A DNA stretch of 64,000 nt from Streptomyces sp. NBC_01197 (GCF_036010505.1 NZ_CP108569.1:372001-436000); one strand, 5' to 3'. Positions 16,041 to 24,721 are shown, counted from the stretch's first letter. Notes: generated from the sequence alone by a model not told the origin. Program-made: numbers and translations.

Positions 16041-16973
16041 GTGAGCGAGCGCGGCGAGACCCAGGACAGCGGGCAGCGGCCGCTGCCCGATCTGCAGTCG
16101 CTGCAGCTGCTGGTCACCGTGGCGGAGACCGGCAGCCTGGGCAGGGCCGCGGCCCGGATGCTCATCAGCCAGCCGTCGGCCAGTGCGCGGATGCGCACGC
16201 TGGAGCGCCACCTCGGGCTCCAGCTCCTGGACCGCTCCACCGCGGGCTCCCGGCTCACCCCGGCCGGTGCGGTGGTGACCGACTGGGCCCGTGCGGTGCT
16301 CGAACAGGCCGCGGCCCTGGTCGAGGGCGCCGCGGCGCTGCGTTCCCGGCAGGACAGCAGGCTGCATGTCGCCGCCAGCCTGACCATCGCGGAGGAGCTG
16401 ATGCCCGGCTGGCTCGTCACTCTGCGGGACAGCGCGCCGGACGACGCCCATGTCGGGCTGACGGTGACCAACAGCTGGGGTGTCGTCGAGGCGCTGCGCC
16501 GCGGGGGCTGCGACCTGGGTTTCGTCGAGGGCCCCCGGATCCCCGACGATCTGCACCGCTCTGCGGTGGGACGCGACCGGCTGGCCGTCGTGGTGACACC
16601 GGGCCATCCATGGACACACCGGCGCAGCCCTCTGACGGGGCGCGAGCTGGCCGACACCCCGCTGCTGCTGCGGGAGGCGGGCTCCGGCACCCGCGAGACG
16701 CTGGAGCGGGCGCTGCGCCCGTACGACGGGATCGCCGTCCCGGTCCTGGAGCTCGGATCCACCGCCCCGCTGCGCAGTGCGGCGGCGCGTGGTCTGGCCC
16801 CCGCGGTGCTCTCCGCACTGGCCGTACGCGAGGACGTGGCCTCGGGTCGCCTGGTCGAGGTCGAGGTCGACCCCTCCGTCCGGCTGCACCGCGTCCTGCA
16901 CGCGGTCTGGCCCAAGGGCCGCGAACTGCCGGAGCCGGCGCTCCACCTGCTCCGGGTGGCCAAGCACCGGTAG
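16041..16973 (+). CDS. LysR family regulator of the YeiH-type exporter
   Basis: 310 aa; GGAGG precedes the GTG start. The DNA-binding domain reads LPDLQSLQLLVTVAETGSLGRAAARMLISQPSASARMRTLERHLGLQLLDRSTAGSRLTPAG. The effector domain covers residues 95-305. Its divergent partner is the putative sulfite/sulfate exporter; in enterobacteria the LysR regulator YeiE similarly adjoins yeiH. It probably activates export when sulfite builds up. The ligand is not known from sequence. Confidence 0.87.
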   Translation: MSERGETQDSGQRPLPDLQSLQLLVTVAETGSLGRAAARMLISQPSASARMRTLERHLGLQLLDRSTAGSRLTPAGAVVTDWARAVLEQAAALVEGAAALRSRQDSRLHVAASLTIAEELMPGWLVTLRDSAPDDAHVGLTVTNSWGVVEALRRGGCDLGFVEGPRIPDDLHRSAVGRDRLAVVVTPGHPWTHRRSPLTGRELADTPLLLREAGSGTRETLERALRPYDGIAVPVLELGSTAPLRSAAARGLAPAVLSALAVREDVASGRLVEVEVDPSVRLHRVLHAVWPKGRELPEPALHLLRVAKHR

Positions 16974-17013
16974 GGCGCGGGCGGGTCTGCGGTACGTGCG
17001 GTGGGCGCGCGAT

Positions 17014-17769
17014 TCAGCTGCCGCGCAGGATGTCCGGCAGGCGGCGGACGGAGTCGATGACGTAGTGCGCGCCGGCTGCGCGCAGCTGGGGTTCGGTGTG
17101 GGCGCCGGTCAGCACGGCGACCACCAGCCCGGCTCCGGCGCGCAGGCCCGCCTCGATGTCGTACGGGGTGTCGCCGACGACCACGGTGTGGTGGACGGAG
17201 GGCGTCCCGGTGCGCAGGAGCGCGGTGAGCACCATGTCGGGGTACGGGCGGCCGCGGCCCGCGTCGGCGGGTGAGAGCACCTCGTCGGCGAGGTCCTGCC
17301 AGCCGAGGGAAGCCAGCAGGCTGTCCCGGGTCCGGGGCGAGAAGCCGGTGTTGAGGACGACGGCGACGCCGGATGCACGGAGGGCCTCGATCGTCTCGCG
17401 CGCGCCCGGGATCGGTTTGCAGCGGCCGGCGGCGACGAGCTCGGCGTAGGCGCGCTCGAAGACGTCGTTGGCCCGCTCCGCCGCGTCCTGGTCACCGAAG
17501 AGATGGCGGAACACGGAGATCTTGGACTCGCCCATGGTGGCGCGGACGTGCTCCATCATGCGGGTGTGGGCCGCGCCGCCCTCGGGTACGTCCAGCTGGC
17601 ACAGGGCCTGGACGAAGGCGTCCTCCACGGCGCCCGCGTCGGTGACCGTGGTGCCGGCCATGTCGAGGACGGCGAGACAGATCCCGTCACGGGCCCCGTC
17701 GCGGGACCGGGCGCGGTGATCAGTCCGGGCAGCGTGGCGGGGCGCGGCGGTCGGGGATGTCAGGGGCAC
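17014..17769 (-). CDS. Phosphonatase-like HAD hydrolase
   Basis: 251 aa from a GTG with GGAGGA seven bases upstream. HAD motif 1 is LAVLDMAGTTVTD (nucleophile Asp and the DMAGTT signature of phosphonoacetaldehyde hydrolase-like enzymes); motif 2 is VVLNTGFS; motif 4 is VVVGDTPYDIEAG. It starts inside the 3' end of pta (10-bp overlap), so both are co-translated. The typical phosphonatase Schiff-base lysine in the cap cannot be located confidently. In a sulfonate locus a phosphonatase-like enzyme is unexpected; it may hydrolyse a phosphorylated by-product. Substrate unknown. Confidence 0.78.
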   Translation of the reverse strand: MPLTSPTAAPRHAARTDHRARSRDGARDGICLAVLDMAGTTVTDAGAVEDAFVQALCQLDVPEGGAAHTRMMEHVRATMGESKISVFRHLFGDQDAAERANDVFERAYAELVAAGRCKPIPGARETIEALRASGVAVVLNTGFSPRTRDSLLASLGWQDLADEVLSPADAGRGRPYPDMVLTALLRTGTPSVHHTVVVGDTPYDIEAGLRAGAGLVVAVLTGAHTEPQLRAAGAHYVIDSVRRLPDILRGS

Positions 17770-18860
17770 GGTGCTTCCTCCGGTGCTTGAGTGCGGCGGA
17801 CGCTGTCCGCCTGCAGGGCTGCTGCCAGGGCGAGGGCCGCGATGTCCGATCCGGTGCAGCCGCGCGAGAGGTCGTGCAGAGGCGCGGCAAGACCCTGGAG
17901 CAGGGGTCCGACCGCGGCGGCGCCACCGGCCCACTGGGCGATCTTGTAGCCGATGTTGCCCGCGGCGAGGCCGGGGAAGACAAAGGTGTTCGCCTGGCCC
18001 GCGAGCTCGGACGCGGGCGCCTTGGACCGGCCGATCGCCGGGACGGCGGCCGCGTCGTACTGCAGCTCGCCGTCGACGGCGAGGCCGGGCGCGGTGGCAC
18101 GGACCAGGCTCAGCGCCTCGCGCACCCGGTCCACCTGCGGGTGGGAGGCGCTGCCCTTGGTACTGAAGGACAGCAGCGCCACCCGGGGCGGCTCGCCGGT
18201 GAGGGCCCGGTAGGTGGCGGCGGTGGCGAGTGCGATGTCGGCGAGTTCCCTGCTGGTCGGGTCGACGACCACCGCGCAGTCGCCGTACCCGAGGAGGCGG
18301 CCGTCGGGCATCACCATGAGAAAGCTGCTGGAGAGGGTACGGATGCCGGGTGCGAGGCCGACGACGTGCAGTCCGGCCCGCAGGACGTCGGCGGTGGGGC
18401 GGTTGCTGCCGGCCACACACGCGTCGATCTGCCCCAGGCGCAGCGCCGTCGCGGTGAGGTAGAGGGGGTCGGCGGCCAGGGCGCGCCGTCCGTCGAGGTT
18501 GAGACCGCGCCGGGCGGACAGGGCGTCCGCGAGGGTTCCGGCGCAGCGGTCGTCAGCGGCCAGCGCCGCCGGGTCGAGCAGGTCGAGCCGGTCGGGGTCG
18601 TCGGGCAGTTTCAGACCGAGTTCGGCCGCACACGCGTGGATACGCGCCGGGTCGCCGACCAGGACCGGGGTGACGGCGTGCTGTTCGGCGAGGTGGACCG
18701 CGGCCCAGATCGCCCGTGGGTCGGTCCCCTCTGCCAGGGCGACGCGGGGCCGCCGGGCGGCGGGCCGCAGTCGCTGGGCCCAGGTGTCGAGCAGGTGCTG
18801 CACGGCGGCTCCGGCCGGTCCCGCGGGGGGCCGCGCCGGGGCGGTCGGGTCGATGAGCAT
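17760..18860 (-). CDS. pta: Phosphate acetyltransferase (phosphotransacetylase)
   Basis: 366 aa, the short catalytic form without N-terminal DRTGG domain. Features are RPRVALAEGTDPRAIWAAVHLAE at the start, DACVAGSNRPTADVLRAGLHVVGLAPGIRTLSSSFLM, VALLSFSTKGSASHPQVDRVREAL and ANTFVFPGLAAGNIGYKIAQ. It converts acetyl phosphate and CoA to acetyl-CoA. Downstream of xsc this is the expected next step, because Xsc releases acetyl phosphate. AGGGAAC precedes the ATG. A strong hairpin separates it from xsc, so expression may be independent or reduced. Confidence 0.9.
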   Translation of the reverse strand: MLIDPTAPARPPAGPAGAAVQHLLDTWAQRLRPAARRPRVALAEGTDPRAIWAAVHLAEQHAVTPVLVGDPARIHACAAELGLKLPDDPDRLDLLDPAALAADDRCAGTLADALSARRGLNLDGRRALAADPLYLTATALRLGQIDACVAGSNRPTADVLRAGLHVVGLAPGIRTLSSSFLMVMPDGRLLGYGDCAVVVDPTSRELADIALATAATYRALTGEPPRVALLSFSTKGSASHPQVDRVREALSLVRATAPGLAVDGELQYDAAAVPAIGRSKAPASELAGQANTFVFPGLAAGNIGYKIAQWAGGAAAVGPLLQGLAAPLHDLSRGCTGSDIAALALAAALQADSVRRTQAPEEAPCP

Positions 18861-18948
18861 GGGGCTGTTCCCTTGGCGTGGGCGGTGCGGGAGGAGTGGG
18901 GAGAGCGGCGTGGAAGAGACACCGGATACGCGGTCCGGGGCCCGGGGT

Positions 18949-18993
18949 CCCTGAGGCGCCGTGCGCACGAGGGGCGTGCACGGCGCCTCAGGG
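18949..18993. terminator. Strong hairpin between xsc and pta
   Basis: CCCTGAGGCGCCGTGC (18949-18964) pairs perfectly with GCACGGCGCCTCAGGG (18978-18993), 16 bp with a 13-base loop. It lies in the 234-bp gap between xsc and pta on the minus strand. No long U-run follows, as is usual in Streptomyces. The rest of the gap has no gene. Confidence 0.75.
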
Positions 18994-19094
18994 CCGGTGG
19001 GGTGCGGAGGGCCCGGGGCCGGGCAGGGCAGCCGGGACCGGGACCCCCGCGGTCATGGAGCCCGGTGGCGCGAGCGCCGGCCGGATCGGGTCGC

Positions 19095-20903
19095 TCAGAC
19101 GTAGTCCTGGTACTTCTCCAGGTAGCGCACCGGCTTGGACAGCGCGTCGCGGCGGAACGGGTCTCCGAGCTCACGGGTGCACATGATCTCGATGACCGTG
19201 GTCCGGCCCTCGTTCATCTGGGCGTCGACGGCCTTCTGCAGGGCCGGGCCGACGTCGGACAGCTTCTCCACGACGATACCGTCGGCGCCCATGGCCTCGG
19301 CGATGGCGGCGAAGCTCTCGTTCTCCAGCTCCCCCGCGACGAAGCGCCGGTTGTAGAAGTCGACCTGGTTCTTCTTCTCCGCGCCCCACTGGCGGTTGTG
19401 GAAGACGACGGCGGTGACGGGGATGTCATGCCGTACGGCGGTCATGATCTCGCCCATGCTCATGCCCCAGGCGCCGTCCCCCGCGTAGGAGATGGCCGGG
19501 CGGTCCATGGCTGCGGCCTTGGCCCCGATGATGGTCGGCAGGGCGTAGCCGCAGTTGCCGAAGCTCATCGGCGCGAAGAAGGAGCGGGGCTCCTCGAAGC
19601 GCAGATAGCTGTTGGCCACGGAGTTGATGTTGCCGATGTCGGTGGAGACCATGACGCGGGGCGGCATGGCGCGCTCCAGCTCCCGCAGCACCTCGCGCGG
19701 GTGCAGCCAGTCGCCCTCCTCTTCCTCCTGCTCGGCGATCATGTCGAGGCTGAACGGGTCCTTCTCGTGGGTCCAGGCGCTGAGCTCTTCCTCCCACGCG
19801 TCCTGCTCGGCCTTCATGACGGCGGCACGCTGCTCGCGGGTGGCGTCGCAGTCCAGGGTCCGGCCGGCGAGGCGTTCGGTGAGCGCGGCCGCGGCCTCCC
19901 GGGCGTCGCCGCAGATGCCGACGGTGATCTTCTTGACCAGGCCGAGCATCTTGTGGTCGGCGTCGATCTGGATGATCTTCGCGTTCTTCGGCCAGTAGTC
20001 CATGCCGTGCTGCGGCAGGGTGCCGAACGGGCCGAGGCGGGAGCCCAGCGCGATCACGACGTCCGCCTGGGCGATCAGCTTCATCGCGGCCTTGGAGCCT
20101 TGGTAGCCCAGCGGTCCGCACCACTGCGGGTGACTCGCCGGGAACGAGTCGTTGTGCAGGTAGCTGTTGACGACCGGGGCGCCGAGCCGTTCGGCGAGCG
20201 CCTTGCACTGGTCGACCCCGTCGGCCATGACGACACCGCCGCCCGAGATGATGACCGGGAATTCGGCGGTGGCCAGCAGTTCGGCCGCCTCGTCCAGGCT
20301 CTTCGCGCCGCCCGCGCCGCGGTCGAGCCGGTTCGGCCGCGGGATCTCGGTGTTGATGTCACCGTAGAAGTAGTCGCGCGGGATGTTCAGCTGGGTCGGG
20401 CCGATCTCCGACATCGCCCGGTCGAAGGCGCGGCCTGTGAACTCGGCCATCCGGTTCGGGTTGTTCACATGGGCCTGGTACTTGGTGAACTCCTGGAACA
20501 TCGGCAGCTGGTTGGCCTCCTGGAAGCCGCCCAGGCCCATACCCATGGTGCCGGTCTCCGGGGTCACGATGACGACGGGGCTGTGGGCCCAGTACGCGGC
20601 CGCGATGGCGGTGACGCAGTTGCTGATGCCGGGGCCGTTCTGGCCGATGACGACCCCGTGCCGGCCGCTGACCCGGGCGTATCCGTCGGCCATGTGGCCG
20701 GCGCCCTGCTCGTGCACGACCGGTACCAGGCGGATACCGGCCGGCGCGAAGATGTCCATGGCGTCCATGAACGCCGAGCCCATGATGCCGAAGATATCGG
20801 TGACGTCATTGGCCACCAGCGTCTCGACGAACGCCTCCGAGGGGGTCATCCGCTGCGGGCCTGCCGCGACAGTACGGCTGGTGTCCGCGGGGTTCTCGCT
20901 CAT
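19095..20903 (-). CDS. xsc: Sulfoacetaldehyde acetyltransferase (thiamine diphosphate dependent)
   Basis: 602 aa, full length for Xsc. It cleaves sulfoacetaldehyde with phosphate to sulfite and acetyl phosphate. The N-terminal domain has MTPSEAFVETLVANDVTDIFGIMGSAFMDAMDIF, VHEQGAGHMADGYARV (the ThDP-activating Glu) and TETGTMGMGLGGFQEANQLP-like text; the C-terminal ThDP/Mg motif is SYAGDGAWGMSMGEI...FHNRQWGAEKKNQVDFYNRRF. These Xsc-specific blocks differ from acetolactate synthase. AGGAG precedes the ATG. It is divergent from an IclR regulator and a CobS/CobT-like pair, and pta and an exporter follow downstream. Confidence 0.92.
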   Translation of the reverse strand: MSENPADTSRTVAAGPQRMTPSEAFVETLVANDVTDIFGIMGSAFMDAMDIFAPAGIRLVPVVHEQGAGHMADGYARVSGRHGVVIGQNGPGISNCVTAIAAAYWAHSPVVIVTPETGTMGMGLGGFQEANQLPMFQEFTKYQAHVNNPNRMAEFTGRAFDRAMSEIGPTQLNIPRDYFYGDINTEIPRPNRLDRGAGGAKSLDEAAELLATAEFPVIISGGGVVMADGVDQCKALAERLGAPVVNSYLHNDSFPASHPQWCGPLGYQGSKAAMKLIAQADVVIALGSRLGPFGTLPQHGMDYWPKNAKIIQIDADHKMLGLVKKITVGICGDAREAAAALTERLAGRTLDCDATREQRAAVMKAEQDAWEEELSAWTHEKDPFSLDMIAEQEEEEGDWLHPREVLRELERAMPPRVMVSTDIGNINSVANSYLRFEEPRSFFAPMSFGNCGYALPTIIGAKAAAMDRPAISYAGDGAWGMSMGEIMTAVRHDIPVTAVVFHNRQWGAEKKNQVDFYNRRFVAGELENESFAAIAEAMGADGIVVEKLSDVGPALQKAVDAQMNEGRTTVIEIMCTRELGDPFRRDALSKPVRYLEKYQDYV

Positions 20904-20954
20904 GGTTCCACTCCTTCAGCACACCGGATCTCATAAAGAATCGGTACGTGGCGT

Positions 20955-21050
20955 TCCTGAAATCAGGATCTGGGTGGACCATAGGAGCCATACCCCGCCC
21001 CGTCAACGGTGCGTTCCGAAAATCGATACCTGGTACGCTACTTTCCGGAA
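20955..21050. promoter_or_regulatory. Repeated operator motifs in the xsc/IclR divergent promoter
   Basis: TCCTGA-AA-TCAGGA (20955-20968) is a perfect inverted repeat. The same context recurs 60 bp later: GCGTTCCTGAAATC (20951) versus GCGTTCCGAAAATC (21011), and a palindrome TTCCGGAA follows at 21043-21050. Spaced TTCC-type sites suit an IclR tetramer. The region is 169 bp long and AT-richer than its surroundings. Confidence 0.55.
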
Positions 21051-21072
21051 CTTGGATCAACCTGGAGCTACC

Positions 21073-21888
21073 GTGGACCTGTCCCGCGAAACCGACCCCG
21101 CCGCACTGAACGGCGACACGCCGACCATGCGGCTCTTCGCGCTGCTCGAACTGATCGCTTCCAAGGACCAGTTGGTCTCGCTCCAGGGCCTGGTCGAGGA
21201 GACCGGTATGCCCAAACCGACGCTGCACCGGATGCTGCAGCAGCTGGAGAGCGCGGGTCTGCTCATCCGCCAGAGCGACGGCAGGCACTACGGCACCGGA
21301 TCGAGGCTGCGGCGGCTCGCCGAGAACCTGCTGCTCAACGCCACCCACCACGGCGCACGCCACGCCGTGCTGCGCAGTCTGGTGGACGAGCTGGGCGAGA
21401 GCTGCAACATCACCACGCTCTCGGGCAACGAGGTCGTCTATCTCGACCGGGTGGAGACCCCCGAGCCGCTGCGCTTCTATCTGCGGGCCGGTTCCCGGGT
21501 GCCCGCCCACTGCTCGGCCAGCGGCAAGATGATCCTCTCCCAGATGCTCCCGGCGCAGCGGCGCAAGCTGCTCGCCCACGCGCCGCTCAAGCGGTGCACC
21601 CCCAACACGGTGACCGATCTCGACACTCTGGAGGAGGAGTTCCGGCGCGTGCGCCGCGACGGATTCTCGCTGGACGACGAGGAGTTCCTGCCCGGCCTGG
21701 TGTGCGTGGCCGTCCTCGTGCCGGCCGCGGGCGCCCGTTCCAATATGTGTGTCGCCGTGCAGGCACCCGCCGTACGGCTCACCGCGGACAAGGCCCTGCA
21801 GGTCCTGCCCGCGCTCCAGCGCGCCGCCGCGGCGATCAGCCGCATCGAGGCGGAGGGAACGCCGGACGGCTCCACCGACTCCCCCTGA
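21073..21888 (+). CDS. IclR family regulator next to xsc
   Basis: 271 aa. The GTG start follows GGAG. The winged helix is MRLFALLELIASKDQLVSLQGLVEETGMPKPTLHRMLQQLESAGLLIRQSDGRHYGTG, and the ligand domain has the typical CSASGKMILSQM and VAVLVPAAGARSNMCVAVQAP. It is divergent from xsc and heads the same-strand CobS/CobT-like pair 15 bp downstream, so it probably regulates both units. The inducer may be sulfoacetaldehyde or taurine (inference from position). Confidence 0.87.
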   Translation: MDLSRETDPAALNGDTPTMRLFALLELIASKDQLVSLQGLVEETGMPKPTLHRMLQQLESAGLLIRQSDGRHYGTGSRLRRLAENLLLNATHHGARHAVLRSLVDELGESCNITTLSGNEVVYLDRVETPEPLRFYLRAGSRVPAHCSASGKMILSQMLPAQRRKLLAHAPLKRCTPNTVTDLDTLEEEFRRVRRDGFSLDDEEFLPGLVCVAVLVPAAGARSNMCVAVQAPAVRLTADKALQVLPALQRAAAAISRIEAEGTPDGSTDSP

Positions 21889-21903
21889 CGAAGGGCATTC
21901 CCC

Positions 21904-22962
21904 ATGACGACCTGTACCACGACCGCGGGCCGCGCCGAGGGCGCGGCGGAGGGCGAGCCCGCTTCCCCGGCGGAAGGACCGGACGTCCGGCTGGCCGTGA
22001 AGGACGTGTTCGGCATCGACTCGCCCCTCACGGTTCCCGCGTTCGCCGAACCGTCCGAGCACGTGCCCGAGACCGACCCCGCCTACCGTTTCAACCCCGA
22101 TGTGACCCTGGCGCTGCTGGCCGGCTTCACACACAACCGGCGGGTGCTGGTCCAGGGGCTGCACGGCACCGGTAAGTCCACCCATATCGAGCAGGTGGCG
22201 GCCCGGCTCAACTGGCCCTGCGTACGCGTCAATCTGGACGGCCACCTCAGCCGCCTCGACCTCGTCGGCAAGGACGCGGTGGTGCTGCGCGAAGGCCGCC
22301 AGGTGACCGCCTTCCAGGAAGGGATCATCCCGTGGGCGCTGCGCCGGCCGGTCGCCCTGATCCTCGACGAGTACGACGCGGGGCGCCCGGACGTCATGTT
22401 CATCATCCAGCGCCTGCTGGAACGCGAGGGCAGGTTCACCCTGCTGGACCAGAACACGGTGCTGCGCCCCCATCCGCAGTTCCGGCTGTTCGCCACGGCG
22501 AACACCGTGGGTCTGGGCAACCTCAACGGGCTCTACCACGGGGCGCAGCGCCTCAACCACGCGCAGATCGACCGCTGGAACATCGTGGCGGCCCTCAACT
22601 ACCTGCCCGCCGACGAGGAAACGGCCATCGTACGGGCCAGGGTCCCGGCCTTCGCCGACGAGGCGGGACGTGAGCTGGTGACCGCGATGGTGGCGGTCGC
22701 CGCGCTGACGCGTGCGGGGTTCCGCGCGGGCGATCTGTCGACGCTGATGTCTCCCCGTACGGTCATCACGTGGGCGGAGAACACCGAGATATTCGGCAAC
22801 TGCGCCGCCGCCTTCCGGCTGTCCTTCCTCAACCGCTGTGACGAGGACGAACGCCATGTGGTGGCCGAGTACTTCCAGCGCTGTTTCGGCCGGGAGCCCG
22901 AGGAGCCGGGACGGGTGTCCGGTCACGGCCCGCTCGCCGGCGAGCCGGCCCGGGGCGCCTGA
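21904..22962 (+). CDS. CobS-like AAA+ ATPase
   Basis: 352 aa. Walker A is GLHGTGKST (about residues 85-93), Walker B is VALILDEYDAGRPD, and sensor 1 lies in RLFATANTVGLGNLNGLYHGAQ. From memory these blocks are almost those of CobS, the AAA+ subunit of the aerobic cobaltochelatase CobNST: GTGKSTHIEQVAARLNWP, RVNLDGHLSRLDLVGKDA, IDRWNIVAALNYLP. It should form rings with the VWA protein encoded 1 bp downstream and drive a metal-insertion or remodelling reaction. No CobN is present here, so the client is unknown. It follows an IclR gene 15 bp away. Confidence 0.85.
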   Translation: MTTCTTTAGRAEGAAEGEPASPAEGPDVRLAVKDVFGIDSPLTVPAFAEPSEHVPETDPAYRFNPDVTLALLAGFTHNRRVLVQGLHGTGKSTHIEQVAARLNWPCVRVNLDGHLSRLDLVGKDAVVLREGRQVTAFQEGIIPWALRRPVALILDEYDAGRPDVMFIIQRLLEREGRFTLLDQNTVLRPHPQFRLFATANTVGLGNLNGLYHGAQRLNHAQIDRWNIVAALNYLPADEETAIVRARVPAFADEAGRELVTAMVAVAALTRAGFRAGDLSTLMSPRTVITWAENTEIFGNCAAAFRLSFLNRCDEDERHVVAEYFQRCFGREPEEPGRVSGHGPLAGEPARGA

Positions 22963-22963
22963 C

Positions 22964-24682
22964 ATGGGCGCCACCCAGGCCGCGGTCCGCCACCGGCAGC
23001 AGGTCCAGGAGCTGTGCGGGGCGGCGGTCCGCGCTCTGTGCGATGTCCCGGATCTGTACTTCCGCGGCGGGCGGCCGCACCGAGGGCGGCAGGCGCTCCC
23101 GGTGTTCGCACCGCATCTGTATCCCTCCGCGCAGGACGACTTCGGCTCCTTCCGGGGAGCGGCGGACGGCCTGGCGCTGCGTCTCGCCCACTCCGACCAG
23201 GAGTTGCACCGGCGGCTGTGCCCTGACGGCCGGACGGCGCGGCTGGTCTTCGAGATGCTGGAGCAGTTCCGGGCCGAGTCGCTGGCGCCCGCGCACCTGC
23301 CCGGGATGGAGCGCAACCTCCAGCACCGCCACGAGCAGTGGTCGCTCGCGTTCCACCAGTCGGGGCTGACCGAGACGGCGACCGGTCTTCTCCTGCACAC
23401 GGTCGCGCAGGTGTGCAGGGCCAGGATCACCGGGCGCCCGGTCGTCGAGGAGACCGAGGGGGCCATCGAGGCCACCCGCGGCGCCCTGGCCCCGCTGATC
23501 GGCCACGAGCTTGCGGGGCTGCGCCAGGACCGCTTCGACCAGGCCCGGTTCGCCGTGCACGCGCTGGCGATCGCCCGTGTTGTGGCGGGGATGACCGCTT
23601 CCGCCGGGGCCGCCGCCCGCCGGGGCCGCGCGGAGCGCGCCGACGACGTACGGCCCGCTCCCGCGCGCAACGGATTCACTTTGCTGACGGAGTTCGACGA
23701 CGGCCCGGCAGGCAGCGCCACCGCGCTCCACGGCACGGACACCGGCGAGGGCGACGGCTACCGCGTCTTCACCACCGCCTACGACCGGGAGCGGCGCGCG
23801 GGCACTCTGGTGCGCCCCGAGGCGCTGGCCGGCTACCGCGAGCGGCTCGACCGCCGGATCGCCTCGCAGGGTGTCAATCTCTCCGGTATCACACGGGAGT
23901 TGACGGCGCGGCTCGCATCTCCCGTGACCCGGGGCTGGGACGGCGCGCAGGAAGAGGGGTACGTCGACGGCCGGATGCTGGCCCGGCTGATCGGATCTCC
24001 CACCGAGCGGCGAGTGTTCAGGGCCGAGCGGACCGAGCCGGCGACCGACGCGAGGGTGACGTTCCTGATCGACTGCTCGGGCTCCATGAAGGAGTACGGC
24101 GAATCGCTCGCCCTGCTGGTCGATGTGTTCGCCAGGGCGCTGGACCGGGCCGGGGCGGAGTGCGAGATCCTGGGCTTCACCACCGGAGCCTGGAACGGCG
24201 GCCGGGCCCGGCGCGACTGGCTGCGCGCCGGACGGCCGCCGCGCCCCGGGCGGCTCAACGAGCAGTGCCACCTGGTGTTCAAGGACGCCGGAACGCCATG
24301 GCGCACCGCCCGCCGGGACATCGCCGCCCTGCTGAAGCCGGACCTCTTCCGCGAGGGCGTGGACGGCGAAGCAGTGGCCTGGGCGGCCCGCCGCGCCGAG
24401 GGCACGGCGGCGGAGCGCGGCCCCGGGAGCCGGCGGCTGCTGTTCGTGCTGTCGGACGGCGGCCCCATGGACACCGCGACACAGCTCGCCAACGACCGCC
24501 ACTTCCTCGACCGGCACCTCAAGGACGTGGTGGCGCGGTACGAGCAGTCCGGCGCGGTCGAGGTCCACGGAGTGGGGCTGGGGCTCGACCTGAGCCCGTA
24601 CTACCGCACGTCACGTGTCCTGGACCTCTCGCGGGGTCCGGACAACGGGGTGTTCCGGGAGATCCTCGGCCTGATCGGCTGA
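22964..24682 (+). CDS. CobT-like protein with C-terminal VWA domain
   Basis: 572 aa; the ATG lies one base after the CobS-like stop, so the two are translationally coupled. The N-terminal part has the CobT helical features (DVPDLYFRGG, EMLEQFRAESL near residues 90-110). The C-terminal VWA domain has the MIDAS start FLIDCSGSMKEYG near residue 370 and LFVLSDGGPMDTATQ..NDRHFLDRHLKDVV, as in cobaltochelatase CobT. The acidic middle region of proteobacterial CobT is short here. With the CobS-like ATPase it forms an AAA+/VWA pair of unknown client in a sulfonate locus. Confidence 0.82.
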   Translation: MGATQAAVRHRQQVQELCGAAVRALCDVPDLYFRGGRPHRGRQALPVFAPHLYPSAQDDFGSFRGAADGLALRLAHSDQELHRRLCPDGRTARLVFEMLEQFRAESLAPAHLPGMERNLQHRHEQWSLAFHQSGLTETATGLLLHTVAQVCRARITGRPVVEETEGAIEATRGALAPLIGHELAGLRQDRFDQARFAVHALAIARVVAGMTASAGAAARRGRAERADDVRPAPARNGFTLLTEFDDGPAGSATALHGTDTGEGDGYRVFTTAYDRERRAGTLVRPEALAGYRERLDRRIASQGVNLSGITRELTARLASPVTRGWDGAQEEGYVDGRMLARLIGSPTERRVFRAERTEPATDARVTFLIDCSGSMKEYGESLALLVDVFARALDRAGAECEILGFTTGAWNGGRARRDWLRAGRPPRPGRLNEQCHLVFKDAGTPWRTARRDIAALLKPDLFREGVDGEAVAWAARRAEGTAAERGPGSRRLLFVLSDGGPMDTATQLANDRHFLDRHLKDVVARYEQSGAVEVHGVGLGLDLSPYYRTSRVLDLSRGPDNGVFREILGLIG

Positions 24683-24684
24683 CG

Positions 24685-24701
24685 GAGCGGTCTGGCCGCT
24701 C
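24685..24701. terminator. Small hairpin after CobT-like gene
   Basis: GAGCGG-TCTGG-CCGCTC, a perfect 6-bp stem starting 2 bp after the stop at 24682. It sits between this gene and the convergent nuoN remnant. Weak. Confidence 0.4.
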
Positions 24702-24721
24702 GGGTGAGGCCGAGTGGCCTT

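Noticed and set aside
17757..20936. 1059-codon open frame on the plus strand opposite xsc and pta
   Set aside because: It is antisense to two clear genes and is Gly/Arg/Val/Asp-rich without any domain, as expected from the reverse complement of high-GC coding DNA.
20806..23742. 978-codon minus-strand frame opposite the IclR and CobS-like genes
   Set aside because: Composition is that of antisense high-GC DNA; the plus strand carries complete, recognisable domains.
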